The notes beneath the pieces were generated by a model, which had not been told where the DNA came from, searched no databases, and worked only from the letters and a program-made list of their open reading frames with translations. Shown in pieces: positions 28,261 to 37,068 of a stretch of DNA of 64,000 nt. The position numbers were made by a program, and so were the translations under genes. This DNA comes from VAZQ01 sp046733355 (GTDB lineage: Bacteria; Pseudomonadota; Alphaproteobacteria; Rhizobiales; Xanthobacteraceae), in NCBI GenBank assembly GCA_046733355.1, contig JBKPOZ010000038.1:1-64000 (forward strand), in the 5' to 3' direction. Numbering within the stretch: position 1 is the stretch's first letter; each line of letters opens with the position of its first letter.

Positions 28261-29277
28261 TCAGAGGTATTTTGCGCGAATATCGATTGTCGATTCGACG
28301 CCGATCCGTTCGAGATGCTGCGCGATCCAGCCGTCCGCGCGCTCGTATCCGACCTCGTGCAGATAGCTAAGAAACTCCCAATCCGCATTGTACTTGCTGC
28401 TCGCCCCAAGCGTTTGCATCATGTCATCCGCCTCGATCGCGTGCATGAGCATGCGCTTGAGGCTGCCATCGGCAATTTTTGCTTCATCGATCAGCCTGGT
28501 GACGAACGCAATCGCACGCATTTCGCGAAAAAGCGAGGAATTGAAGCTGATCTCGTTGATGCGGTCGATGATTTCCGGCGCCGTCCTCGGGATCGTCCTA
28601 CGTTCGGTCGGGTTGATGTGCACCACGATGATGTCCCTGCTTTGGCATTCGTATATGAGCGGAAAAAGTGCGGGATTGCCCATATACCCGCCGTCCCAGA
28701 AGAACTCGCCGCCGATTTCGACTGCCTGATGCAGCAAGGGCAGGCAGGCAGACGCGAGCACGCACGCGCTGCTGATTTCTCGGCTGGTGAATATGCGCAC
28801 CTTGCCGGTGCGCACGTTCGTCGCGCACAGGAACAGCTTGACCGGGCACTCGTGGCGCAGTCTCCGGAAGTCGACAACTTGCTCAAGGATAGACTTGAGC
28901 GGGTTGTAGTTGAAAGGGTTGAATTGATAGGGAGAAAAAATCCGACTCAGCAGATCCAGCAACAAGTACCCGGGGGAGTGAGTCAGCGCATAATTGCGCG
29001 TGAGCCGGTCATACCAGGAAGGCTGGAGAGGACTGGATCGCGCAAGCTCCGCTGCCCGTCGCCAGAAATCCGCGAGCGCTTGCACCGCACCCTCTCGCCC
29101 GCCTGCAACGAGTCCCTGGGCAAGCACAACGGCATTGATCCCCCCCGCGCTTGTCGCGCTGATGCCTTCGATCTTGAGCCCAGGCTCGTCCAGCAGGCGG
29201 TGCAGCACACCCCAGGTGAACGCGCCGTGCGCACCTCCGCCTTGCAACGCAAGGTTGGCAATTTTCACTTCCGGCAC
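28261..29277 (-). CDS. Patatin-like phospholipase family protein
   Basis: This 338-residue lipid acyl hydrolase has the oxyanion-hole motif LALQGGGAHGAFTWGVL, the nucleophile elbow SATSAGGINAV with Ser, and the catalytic Asp in WDGGYMGNPAL. The first Gly of the usual GxSxG is Ala here, as I recall in other Rhizobiales patatins. The start is uncertain: GTG at 29277 is chosen because the earlier TTG at 29337 lies in a REP-like repeat; GTG at 29268 is also possible. It sits in the minus-strand run between meaB and the isomerase gene. Confidence 0.85.
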   Translation of the reverse strand: MPEVKIANLALQGGGAHGAFTWGVLHRLLDEPGLKIEGISATSAGGINAVVLAQGLVAGGREGAVQALADFWRRAAELARSSPLQPSWYDRLTRNYALTHSPGYLLLDLLSRIFSPYQFNPFNYNPLKSILEQVVDFRRLRHECPVKLFLCATNVRTGKVRIFTSREISSACVLASACLPLLHQAVEIGGEFFWDGGYMGNPALFPLIYECQSRDIIVVHINPTERRTIPRTAPEIIDRINEISFNSSLFREMRAIAFVTRLIDEAKIADGSLKRMLMHAIEADDMMQTLGASSKYNADWEFLSYLHEVGYERADGWIAQHLERIGVESTIDIRAKYL

Positions 29278-29293
29278 GCCTGCAGGACCCGCG

Positions 29294-29360
29294 GCGTGAG
29301 TTGAGCGCCAGCGAAATTCATCATCGCCTTCGTTCAACGCATCCTGCGATTTAATGCATC
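29294..29360. repeat. Degenerate REP-like element
   Basis: The piece GCGTGAGTTGAGCGCCAGCG resembles the right part of the element at 20994-21066, and ATGCATCCTACA at the other end resembles the CATCCTAC edge of the element at 4480. It fills the meaB-patatin gap and makes the 5' end of the patatin gene ambiguous. Confidence 0.45.
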
Positions 29361-30338
29361 CTACAGCTTCAGCGCGGCGGCGATCTCCTCGACGGCAAGC
29401 GACGGCGACATCTTTCCCGCCGCAACTGCTGCCTCGATCCGGGGGAGCTTGGTCTTGAGCGCCGAATCCGAACGCAGGCGTGCAAACATTCGCTCCTCAA
29501 GCATTGTCCACATCCATTTCACCTGCTGCTCCCGCCTGCGGGTCTCGAGCTCTCCCGATTTCGTCATACGCTCGCGATGATCGAGTACGCTGGCCCACAG
29601 CTCGGGAATGCCCTCTCCAGTCAAGGCCGAGCAGGTCAGTACCGGCGGAGACCAGGTGGCGCTGCGCGGCGCCAGAATGTGGAGGGCGCCACGGTATTCC
29701 GCCGCCGCTGCCTTGGCGCGCTTGACATTGTCACCGTCAGCCTTGTTTACGGCGATCATGTCGGCAAGCTCGACCATGCCTTTCTTCAATCCTTGCAGCT
29801 CGTCACCGGCTCCGGGAAGCATCAGCACCAGAAAGAAGTCCGTCATGTCCGCGACGACTGTTTCGGCTTGGCCGGTCCCCATCGTTTCGACCAGCACGCA
29901 TTCGAACCCCGCGGCTTCAAGGATCAGCATCGACTCGCGCGTTTTCGCCGCCACCCCCCCGAGGGTGCCGGAGGAAGGGGAGGGCCGGATGAATGCGTTG
30001 GGATCATTGGCGAGCCGCGCCATGCGCGTCTTATCGGCCAGAATCGAGCCCCCGGTGCGCGTCGACGACGGATCGACTGCAAGCACAGCCACCCTCCGGC
30101 TTTGCCCGGTAAGGTACGTGCCGAGCGCATCGATCGCGGTCGATTTGCCCACGCCCGGGGCGCCGGTTATGCCGACGCGCACGGCACTGCCGGTCAATGG
30201 TAACAATTCCTGCAACAGCTCGCGTGCGGCTTTCTGATGATCCGCGCGCCGGCTTTCGGTCAGCGTGATGGCGCGCGCAATGACTGAGCGATCACCGCCG
30301 CGAATCCCGCGCGCGAGCGAAACGGTATCGGTGCTCAT
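29361..30338 (-). CDS. meaB: Methylmalonyl-CoA mutase-associated GTPase MeaB
   Basis: This 325-residue G3E GTPase protects methylmalonyl-CoA mutase from inactivation and gates its cobalamin loading. It has P-loop GAPGVGKST, DPSSTRTGGSILADKTRM, the switch sequence VETMGTGQAET, MLPGAGDELQGLKKG, and base-specificity motif NKADGDN. The switch reads ETMGTGQ where Methylorubrum MeaB has ETVGVGQ, a small departure. The ATG at 30338 is inside a longer open frame. The mutase itself is at 39.0-43.1 kb, so this gene is detached from its partner. Confidence 0.92.
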   Translation of the reverse strand: MSTDTVSLARGIRGGDRSVIARAITLTESRRADHQKAARELLQELLPLTGSAVRVGITGAPGVGKSTAIDALGTYLTGQSRRVAVLAVDPSSTRTGGSILADKTRMARLANDPNAFIRPSPSSGTLGGVAAKTRESMLILEAAGFECVLVETMGTGQAETVVADMTDFFLVLMLPGAGDELQGLKKGMVELADMIAVNKADGDNVKRAKAAAAEYRGALHILAPRSATWSPPVLTCSALTGEGIPELWASVLDHRERMTKSGELETRRREQQVKWMWTMLEERMFARLRSDSALKTKLPRIEAAVAAGKMSPSLAVEEIAAALKL

Positions 30339-30546
30339 GCGAACGCGGCACAAGGCCACGAATTTGCCTCACCCTTGGCCCGCGGCACGGCTGCGCCGGT
30401 CGTTTGTGCATTGGTATTTGCCGCGTAATTCAAGGAGATAACGACCTTCGTTCAGGGGCTGGTGTCCATTTGCTTCGGCGTGACAAACATTTTCCCGCAC
30501 TCTTTCGGCTGAGCTATCATAGCCGGCCGTCTGCCGGGAGGCATGC
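30339..30546. promoter_or_regulatory. Divergent promoter region of meaB and the esterase gene
   Basis: These 208 bases lie between two divergent genes. GGGAGGCATGC precedes the esterase ATG. No operator palindrome was found. Confidence 0.35.
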
Positions 30547-32703
30547 ATGGGGATTCGGGCGCTCGCATCAGCCGTTTGCGCGTTGGCCGCCATGGCGAGT
30601 TTGGGCGCGACTTCAAGCTCCGCTGGCGGCTTGGTCTGGGAAGTGGAAAATCCATTCCGCTTCTTCAAGGACCAGAAATCATTTGCACTGCATGAAGCGG
30701 CGTTCGCCTCCGTGCGCGGCGATGGGGTGCCGCCGTCGAATCCTGTGCTGCGCACCGAAAGGCTCCTGAACGATCCCGATTGCCGGGACGTCTCCACCCC
30801 GGACCGCTGCGCTGCTACCGCCGGCCGCCGTTTCCAGCAAAGCCGCATGGGTTGGGCGGCACAGACGCTCGGCAATAGCTGTTATGAAAGAGACGGGCGG
30901 CCGCGGCGCTACCCCGCAGTGTGCGAACGCACATATTCCTGGGGCCGCGTGAAAGAAGATTACGTGTTGCCCGATGCCCACACGGTAAATGTGTGGGTGG
31001 CACCCGATGCTAGGGCGGACCCGGCGGCCGAATGCGTGTGGACCTGGCAGCCGCGCCGGCCGAACGGCAAGTCGGAAACGCGGCGCCTTCCCTGCAAGCA
31101 AAGGCTTACGATCGCGAGAGTGCCCTATGCACTCGAGCGTGCCCATTCCGGCGTCTCGGTCAGGGTGACATTGCCGGACGGACGCGAGCTTGCCGAGCCC
31201 GAGCTGATCGTCGACGACCTCTTCATCGTTGCGCTTGGGGATTCGTTTGCTTCAGGAGAAAGCAACCCCGATCAGCCGGTGCAGTTCAGCGCCTTGCGCG
31301 AAATGGTGTACGATCCGAGCCTCGCACAGTCCTACGGCGTGGCGCGAGCGCTGCCGGACAAAACGGCGCCGGGATACGGGCTTGCCTCCAGCGAGTCCAA
31401 TCCAAAGGTTCTGCCACGACGCTATATGGAGGACGAGGCGGCGGACCGTTATTACCCGCTTGGCTCGCGGGATTTCATAGTTGGCTTCGAAAAGGCCAGC
31501 GCGCGCTGGCTCAGCCGCGATTGTCATCGCTCGCAATACGGCTATCCGCTGCGCGTGGCGATGCAGCTTGCCCTGGAGAACCGGCATCGCTCCGTCACAT
31601 TCGCGACGTTCGCCTGCTCGGGCGCTGAGATCGATCACGGGCTTTTTGGCGAGATGAAGCCGCGTGAGGCCGCGCGCGAGCTACCGGGCGGCAAGGTCGC
31701 CGCACAGCTCGATCAGCTCACGGATCTTATCTGCCGCGGCGCGCACGCGCAGCGCGGGACCTACACGCTGCCGGCCTATGCTCACGGGCACACGGCGATT
31801 GCCGACCAGCAGATTGCGAAAAACTGGTGCCCGCCGCAGTTGCGCAAGCGCCCCATCGACTTGGTGCTGCTCTCCATCGGCGGCAACGACGTCGGTTTCG
31901 GAGCGCTCGCGGCCTTTTCGCTCACCGAGCAGCTTTCTGATCTCGCGCCCATTGCGGGCCTTTTCGGCGGCTCAATGCATTTCGGGCCGCAGTTCTCCCG
32001 CGTGTATCTCGATGTGCTCGACAGGCGCATGAAGGCGTTGAAAGACGCGCTGCGCGATGGCTTTGGCATCCCGCCGGCGCGCGTGGTGCAGTCCTCCTAC
32101 GAGCCCATCCAGTTCGATGAAGCGGGAGGGCTGTGCGGGCTGGAGCCGACGCTCGGCATGGATGTGCATGCCGGGCTGCGGCTGAGACGTGAGCACCTTG
32201 GCGAGACCGCGCGGTTTGTGAACGAGTTGTTAAAGCGCCTTGAATGCATCTCCAGCACAAAGGGCCGCGCTGATTGTCCCGCTCATTTGGTGACGGGCAG
32301 CGGGACTGGGTTTGCGCTGGTAACGGAGCACATTCCCGAGTTCAGCAAGCGCGGCCTTTGCGCGCGCGACCCGAAGCATCCTGTCACGGACGGCTCGCTC
32401 ATGCGTGTGCCGCGCCGGCCCGGCAATGGGGATGCATTCCGGCCCTACTCGCCGGCTGTCACTTTGCCTTACGCTCACCGCTGGCGGCTATTTCGCACCC
32501 CCAACGACGCGTTCCTGACCGCGAATACGCATCACGAGGGCACGCCGCTCTTCGACATTCTGCAGCCAGCCTATGCGGCGCTGTACAGCGGGGCCATTCA
32601 TCCTACGGCCGAGGCACACGCCATCGTCGCCGATCATGTGCTGCCGCATGCACGGCGCATCTTCGATCCCGCGCCCGCGGTACAGGAGAGCAGCCTGCGC
32701 TAG
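30547..32703 (+). CDS. Large secreted SGNH/GDSL-type hydrolase
   Basis: This 718-residue protein has a signal peptide (ALASAVCALAAMASLGATSS) and an SGNH esterase fold. Block I is FIVALGDSFASGESNPDQ near 226-243 with the nucleophile Ser. Block III is SIGGNDVGFGAL near 440. The catalytic His is in the GAIHPTAEAHAIVADH segment near 680. The N-terminal 220 residues (with several Cys pairs) and a long insertion between blocks I and III are unlike small lipases. Substrates may be lipids, polysaccharide esters or peptidoglycan acetyl groups; none is shown. GGAGG lies five bases before the ATG. Confidence 0.78.
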   Translation: MGIRALASAVCALAAMASLGATSSSAGGLVWEVENPFRFFKDQKSFALHEAAFASVRGDGVPPSNPVLRTERLLNDPDCRDVSTPDRCAATAGRRFQQSRMGWAAQTLGNSCYERDGRPRRYPAVCERTYSWGRVKEDYVLPDAHTVNVWVAPDARADPAAECVWTWQPRRPNGKSETRRLPCKQRLTIARVPYALERAHSGVSVRVTLPDGRELAEPELIVDDLFIVALGDSFASGESNPDQPVQFSALREMVYDPSLAQSYGVARALPDKTAPGYGLASSESNPKVLPRRYMEDEAADRYYPLGSRDFIVGFEKASARWLSRDCHRSQYGYPLRVAMQLALENRHRSVTFATFACSGAEIDHGLFGEMKPREAARELPGGKVAAQLDQLTDLICRGAHAQRGTYTLPAYAHGHTAIADQQIAKNWCPPQLRKRPIDLVLLSIGGNDVGFGALAAFSLTEQLSDLAPIAGLFGGSMHFGPQFSRVYLDVLDRRMKALKDALRDGFGIPPARVVQSSYEPIQFDEAGGLCGLEPTLGMDVHAGLRLRREHLGETARFVNELLKRLECISSTKGRADCPAHLVTGSGTGFALVTEHIPEFSKRGLCARDPKHPVTDGSLMRVPRRPGNGDAFRPYSPAVTLPYAHRWRLFRTPNDAFLTANTHHEGTPLFDILQPAYAALYSGAIHPTAEAHAIVADHVLPHARRIFDPAPAVQESSLR

Positions 32704-32733
32704 ATGTTAGTGCCTCCTCTGCCGGAGTGCGGA

Positions 32734-34110
32734 TTACTCCAGCGGCACGAGATCACCCAGCATCGTCGGAATGAATTCCGAGACCGTCGGATGGATATGC
32801 ATGGCTCTTTGTATGACGGTGTAAGGAGCTTTCGCGTACATCACGTCCAAAACAGAATGAATAACCTCATCACACGAAAGTCCAAGGAGCGATGCACCGA
32901 GAATCTTGTTGGTTTGCTTGTCTATTAAGATCTTCATGAAGCCTTTGGTCTCGCCCTTCTCATTGGCCCGGCTTACGTCCTCCATGGGTATGGTCGCTTT
33001 CAGCGCCGGACGGCCGGATTTGCGCACCTCTGCCTCGCTCATACCGGCGCGCCCCAGCGGCGGATCGGTATAGAGGGCGTAAGCTGGAATCCGATCGCTG
33101 ACGCGCCGTGTATCGTTATCGAGAATATTGCTCGCAACGATCTCGAAGTCGTTCCAGGAAGTATGAGTGAAGGCGCCATGGCCATTGCAATCCCCCAACG
33201 CCCAGATGCCCGGCACATTGGTGCGCAATTGATCGTCGGTCTCGATATAGCCGTGCTTGTCAATTGCGATTCCGGCGGCGTCTAAGCCAAGATCGTCCGT
33301 GTTCGGCCGGCGGCCAATCGCGACTAAAAGATGCGAACCCATTATTTGCGACTTCGCGCCATTCGTCTCGACCGTCACCGCTATCCTGCCGCCGACTTTT
33401 TCGACCGCCACGACTTTGGTGTTGGCGCGGATCTCAATGCCTTCCTCGGCGAGGAAATCGGCAATCGCCTGCGAGACATCCTCGTCCTCGCGGGCGACTA
33501 GGCGCGCTCCAAGCTCGATTACGGTAACGTCGCTTCCGAAGCGCCGATACATTTGCGCAAACTCGAGCCCCACATAGCTGCCACCGAGCACGACGAGATG
33601 CGGGGGCAGAAAGTCGATGTCCATCATCGAGCTGTTGGTCAGGTAAGGGATCTGATCGAGCCCCGATATCGGCGGCACAAGGGCGCGCCCACCCACATTG
33701 ATGAAGATCTTGTCGCCCTGGATCGTCTCATTGCCGATCTCCACTTCCTTCGGCCCCACGAACCGCCCGTGACCTTCGTAAACCGTGCAACCTTTCAGCG
33801 TCCTGAGTGATCGCTCGACTCCGTTACGCGACGGAGCCACAACGGCGTCCTTGCGCGCCTTCACGGCCTTCATGTCGGCCTCTATGGATCCGCGGATCTT
33901 GATGCCGTAATCGGCAGCGCGCCGAACAATATGCGCGGCGTATGCGCTTGCCACGAATGTCTTGGTCGGAGTGCAGCCGGTATTGACGCAGGTACCGCCG
34001 AAAAGCTTGCGTTCGACAATCGCGACGCTCCAGCCTGCGGCTACCAATCGCCGCGCCAAGGCCGGCCCCGCCTGTCCGGTGCCAATGATAATGGCGTCAT
34101 AGCTAGACAT
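32734..34110 (-). CDS. FAD-dependent pyridine nucleotide-disulfide oxidoreductase
   Basis: This 458-residue class I flavoenzyme has the FAD motif IIIGTGQAGPALARRL, the redox pair GGTCVNTGCTPTKT, an NAD(P) fold LVVLGGSYVGLEFAQ, the GDCNGHGAFTHTSWND segment and the C-terminal HIHPTVSEFIP dimer motif that supplies the catalytic His. It lacks the N-terminal heavy-metal domain and the C-terminal Cys pair of mercuric reductase, and lacks lipoamide-type context; it looks like the stand-alone 'mercuric reductase-like' or RclA-type group. TGGAGGTGAGTC precedes the ATG. It is convergent with the esterase gene. Confidence 0.87.
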   Translation of the reverse strand: MSSYDAIIIGTGQAGPALARRLVAAGWSVAIVERKLFGGTCVNTGCTPTKTFVASAYAAHIVRRAADYGIKIRGSIEADMKAVKARKDAVVAPSRNGVERSLRTLKGCTVYEGHGRFVGPKEVEIGNETIQGDKIFINVGGRALVPPISGLDQIPYLTNSSMMDIDFLPPHLVVLGGSYVGLEFAQMYRRFGSDVTVIELGARLVAREDEDVSQAIADFLAEEGIEIRANTKVVAVEKVGGRIAVTVETNGAKSQIMGSHLLVAIGRRPNTDDLGLDAAGIAIDKHGYIETDDQLRTNVPGIWALGDCNGHGAFTHTSWNDFEIVASNILDNDTRRVSDRIPAYALYTDPPLGRAGMSEAEVRKSGRPALKATIPMEDVSRANEKGETKGFMKILIDKQTNKILGASLLGLSCDEVIHSVLDVMYAKAPYTVIQRAMHIHPTVSEFIPTMLGDLVPLE

Positions 34111-34172
34111 GACTCACCTCCAACTTCCGCACTGTCGGACTACTCAGGTTCACGGCGAATTCACCGGAGGCC

Positions 34173-34212
34173 GGCGCAAGGGCGTGCTCTTGCGCCCGTG
34201 CGCCCACCCTAC
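34173..34212. repeat. REP-like hairpin, 'gcgcccaccctac' family
   Basis: GGCGCAAG and CTTGCGCC at 34173-34196 form an 8-base stem. The flank GTGCGCCCACCCTACAG matches a repeat often seen between genes in Bradyrhizobium-type genomes. It is in the divergent gap between the flavoprotein and Bug genes, where it overlaps any promoters. Confidence 0.55.
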
Positions 34213-34265
34213 AGCCGCGCAACTGTTCGTGGTAACAGGCATCGGCCAACACCCGAGGTGATGTG

Positions 34266-35252
34266 ATGGCAATTTTCCGAGCCGCCGCGATCGTCACAAT
34301 GCTTGCCCTGAACGCATTGATGACGGCGGAGACAGCGAGCGCACAGAGCTATCCGACCAGGCCCGTGCATCTGATCGTGCCGTATCCTGCGGGCGGCGGC
34401 ACGGACTTTTTTGCGCGGCTGGTTGGCCAGAAAATGTCGGACCTCCTTGGCCAGCCCATCGTGGTTGAGAACAAGCCCGGCGCTGCGACCAATCTCGGCG
34501 CCGATTTTGTCGCGAAGAGTGCAGCGGACGGCTACACCATGCTTCTCGGCGACGTGGCGACCTATGCGGCCAACCCAAGCCTCTACAAGAAACTCACCTT
34601 CGATCCGGCCAAGGACTTTGCCCCAGTCACGCTTACGGCGCGCTTCTTGAGCGTGCTTGTTGCCAACCCCAAGAAAATCGACGTGAAATCCGTGGCCGAG
34701 CTGATCGAGCAGGCGAAGAGAGAGCCAGGCAAGATCGATATCGCCCATGCAGGCACCGGCAATCCGTTTCACCTTGCCGCCGTGCTCTTTCAACAGTCTG
34801 CCGGCATCAAGCTCAACGAAGTGCCCTATCGGGGCGCCCAGCCAGCCGTTCAGGGTTTGCTGGGCGGCGACGTGCATATCATGTTCGTCGATTTCGCTAC
34901 TGCGCGGTCGCATATCGCTGCCGGGACGCTGCGGCCGCTTGGCGTGGCAGCGCTGACGGAACGGCCGGAGCTCCCCGGCGTGCCCCCGGTCGCAAGTGCG
35001 CCGGGGCTTGGCGGCTTTGAAGCATGGCCCTGGCAAGGCTTCGTGGTACCCGCGAAAACGCCGGCTCCGATCATTGCCAAGCTGCACGACACATATACTG
35101 CAGCGGCGGCCGATACGGTGGTCCGCCAAAAGCTGGTCGATGCCGGTCTGGAAGTGCTGCAAAGCTCGCCCGACGAAATGGCCGAGTACATAAGGACTGA
35201 AACGGTCAAATGGGCGAACGTCATCCGCACCGCCAACATTCAGCTGGATTGA
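34266..35252 (+). CDS. Bug-family tripartite tricarboxylate transporter substrate-binding protein
   Basis: This 328-residue periplasmic protein has a signal peptide (MAIFRAAAIVTMLALNALMT, cleavage near ASAQ) and the Bug/TctC outline: SYPTRPVHLIVPYPAGGGTD, VVENKPGAATNLGADFVAKS, DGYTMLLGD and YRGAQPAVQGLLGGDVHIMF. It captures a carboxylate or aromatic acid. TctA and TctB membrane genes are absent here, as is usual for Bug proteins. The GAGGTG ribosome binding site is upstream; a GTG three bases earlier is possible. It precedes hmgA with a 156-base gap holding a repeat. Confidence 0.9.
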   Translation: MAIFRAAAIVTMLALNALMTAETASAQSYPTRPVHLIVPYPAGGGTDFFARLVGQKMSDLLGQPIVVENKPGAATNLGADFVAKSAADGYTMLLGDVATYAANPSLYKKLTFDPAKDFAPVTLTARFLSVLVANPKKIDVKSVAELIEQAKREPGKIDIAHAGTGNPFHLAAVLFQQSAGIKLNEVPYRGAQPAVQGLLGGDVHIMFVDFATARSHIAAGTLRPLGVAALTERPELPGVPPVASAPGLGGFEAWPWQGFVVPAKTPAPIIAKLHDTYTAAAADTVVRQKLVDAGLEVLQSSPDEMAEYIRTETVKWANVIRTANIQLD

Positions 35253-35324
35253 TGCCAATGAACTAGCCGAGTTCATCACCCCCGGCTTGACCCATGCGTA
35301 TGCATCCAAATCCCATAAAACCGA

Positions 35325-35348
35325 ATTGCCGGGTCCAAGCCCGGCAAT
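35325..35348. repeat. ATTGCCGGGT palindrome (second copy)
   Basis: ATTGCCGGGT and CCCGGCAAT pair around a short spacer. It is the same element as in 1924-1946, including the adjacent ATGAC. It lies between the Bug gene and hmgA and may reduce read-through between them. Confidence 0.65.
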
Positions 35349-35408
35349 GACGGATGGCACGTCCATGGGTGGACGAACAGGTTCATGGGCGACCAAGGAG
35401 GCCTCAAG

Positions 35409-36767
35409 ATGAATATTCAGAACGCCGCGAGCTTCCCTAAAGACTCTGCGCGGTCCGGACAGAGTGCACTCGTCGCCGGCTACATGTCGGGATTCGGCAA
35501 CGGTTTCGAAACCGAAGCGCTACCAGGCGCGCTGCCGATCGGCCGCAATTCTCCACAGAAATGCAGCTATGGCCTCTATGCCGAGCAGCTCAGCGGCTCG
35601 CCCTTTACTGCGCCGCGCGCCAAGAACGAGCGCACGTGGCTGTATCGAATTCGGCCAACCGTCTACCACTTTGGCGCGTTCAGGAAGATTGACCGCGGTC
35701 TCTGGCGCACCGCTCCCGCCGCAGAGATCGATGTCCCGATTGCGCCCATGCGATGGGGGCCGATCCCGATCCCGGGCGAAAACCTCTCGTTTGTCGAGGG
35801 CATGCATACCATGACGACCGCGGGCGATGCCGGCACCCAGACCGGAATGGGCGCGCATGTTTATCTCGTCACGCGATCGATGACCGACGAGTTCTTCTAC
35901 AACGCCGATGGCGAGATGCTATTCGTGCCGCAGCAGGGAAAGCTGCGGCTCGCGACCGAGTTCGGCATTATCGATATCGAGCCTGGCGAGGTTTCCGTCA
36001 TCCCGCGGGGGGTCAAGCTAAGTGTTCAACTCGTTGATGGACCCGCGCGCGGCTATTTGTGCGAGAACTACGGCGGGGCGTTCACGCTGCCCGAGCGCGG
36101 TCCGATCGGCGCCAACTGCCTGGCCAATCCTCGCGACTTTCTCACCCCGGTGGCCGCCTATGAAAATAAGGACGCGCCATCGCGCATGTGTGTGAAATGG
36201 GGCGGCGCTTTATGGATGACCGAGATCGACCACTCACCGCTCGATGTGGTCGCCTGGCACGGCAACTATGCGCCGTACAAATACGATCTGCGAAAATTTT
36301 CCCCGGTCGGCCCCGTGCTTTTCGATCATGCCGATCCGTCAATATTCACGGTGCTTACCTCTCCATCCGAAACATCGGGCACCGCCAACGTGGATTTCGT
36401 AATCTTCCCGGATCGCTGGCTGGTTGCCGAAAACACATTCCGGCCGCCCTGGTATCACATGAATGTCATGAGCGAGTTCATGGGCCTCGTTTACGGCCAA
36501 TACGACGCCAAGCCGCACGGTTTCGTGCCCGGAGGCGCATCGCTGCACAATATGATGCTGCCGCACGGCCCCGATGTCGATGCGTTTGAGGCCGCGAGCA
36601 ATGCCGACCTCAAGCCGCAGCGGCTCGAAGGAACGCTCGCCTTTATGTTCGAAACCCGCTTTCCGCAGCGGGTGACCGCCTACGCCGCGCAGTCGGGGGC
36701 TTTGCATGAGGACTACAGCAGCTACGGCCGGCGGCTGCAAAAGCATTTCGATCCTGCTCGACCATGA
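35409..36767 (+). CDS. hmgA: Homogentisate 1,2-dioxygenase
   Basis: This 452-residue iron(II) enzyme opens the homogentisate ring to maleylacetoacetate in tyrosine and phenylalanine breakdown. It begins with YMSGFGNGFETEALPGALP, has the RIRPTVYHFG segment, and the C-terminal domain holds the iron ligands in PPWYHMNVMSEFMGLVYG (His and Glu) and LHNMMLPHGPD (His). Length matches the family (about 440-450). The ATG at 35409 follows AAGGAGGCCTCAAG; the ATG at 35385 is upstream of that ribosome binding site. Maleylacetoacetate isomerase and fumarylacetoacetase genes are not nearby. Confidence 0.95.
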   Translation: MNIQNAASFPKDSARSGQSALVAGYMSGFGNGFETEALPGALPIGRNSPQKCSYGLYAEQLSGSPFTAPRAKNERTWLYRIRPTVYHFGAFRKIDRGLWRTAPAAEIDVPIAPMRWGPIPIPGENLSFVEGMHTMTTAGDAGTQTGMGAHVYLVTRSMTDEFFYNADGEMLFVPQQGKLRLATEFGIIDIEPGEVSVIPRGVKLSVQLVDGPARGYLCENYGGAFTLPERGPIGANCLANPRDFLTPVAAYENKDAPSRMCVKWGGALWMTEIDHSPLDVVAWHGNYAPYKYDLRKFSPVGPVLFDHADPSIFTVLTSPSETSGTANVDFVIFPDRWLVAENTFRPPWYHMNVMSEFMGLVYGQYDAKPHGFVPGGASLHNMMLPHGPDVDAFEAASNADLKPQRLEGTLAFMFETRFPQRVTAYAAQSGALHEDYSSYGRRLQKHFDPARP

Positions 36768-37068
36768 TGGGCGGCGTGCGCGCGCAAGAATCGACGATGC
36801 CCGTCATCGGGGTCGTTACCGCGCCAGGGCGAAATGACGCCCAATCTCCTCGGCCAATTTCGCTGAGGCCCGAAAGAAGCGGCCTTTGTCGAAGGCAGGA
36901 CGCGCGTCGCGCACACGTCAGTTTTGGCAAATTCCTCCGGCAGAACAACCGGATAAACCCGCTGTCGGATATCTTACGAAGGGTCTTGAAAACCCCTGTT
37001 TCACCCAAGTTTGGCTACAATGGCGGCAATAATTACCGCTGTCGTCTACCATTGGGGGGGCAGCGGCA
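36768..37068. other. Intergenic region, nothing recognised
   Basis: About 300 bases between hmgA and the next plus-strand gene. Overlapping frames here have no recognisable products. GGGGGGGCAGCGGCA lies before the ATG at 37069. A promoter for the downstream gene is expected but none was identified. Confidence 0.35.

Noticed and set aside
27145..29304. 719-codon plus-strand open frame across three minus-strand genes
   Set aside because: It is antisense to pyroglutamyl peptidase, HCCA isomerase and patatin, all of which have clear motifs. Long antisense frames are common at this GC content.
30369..30875. 168-residue minus-strand ORF overlapping the esterase gene's 5' end
   Set aside because: It overlaps the signal peptide region of the well-supported esterase gene and has no recognisable product.
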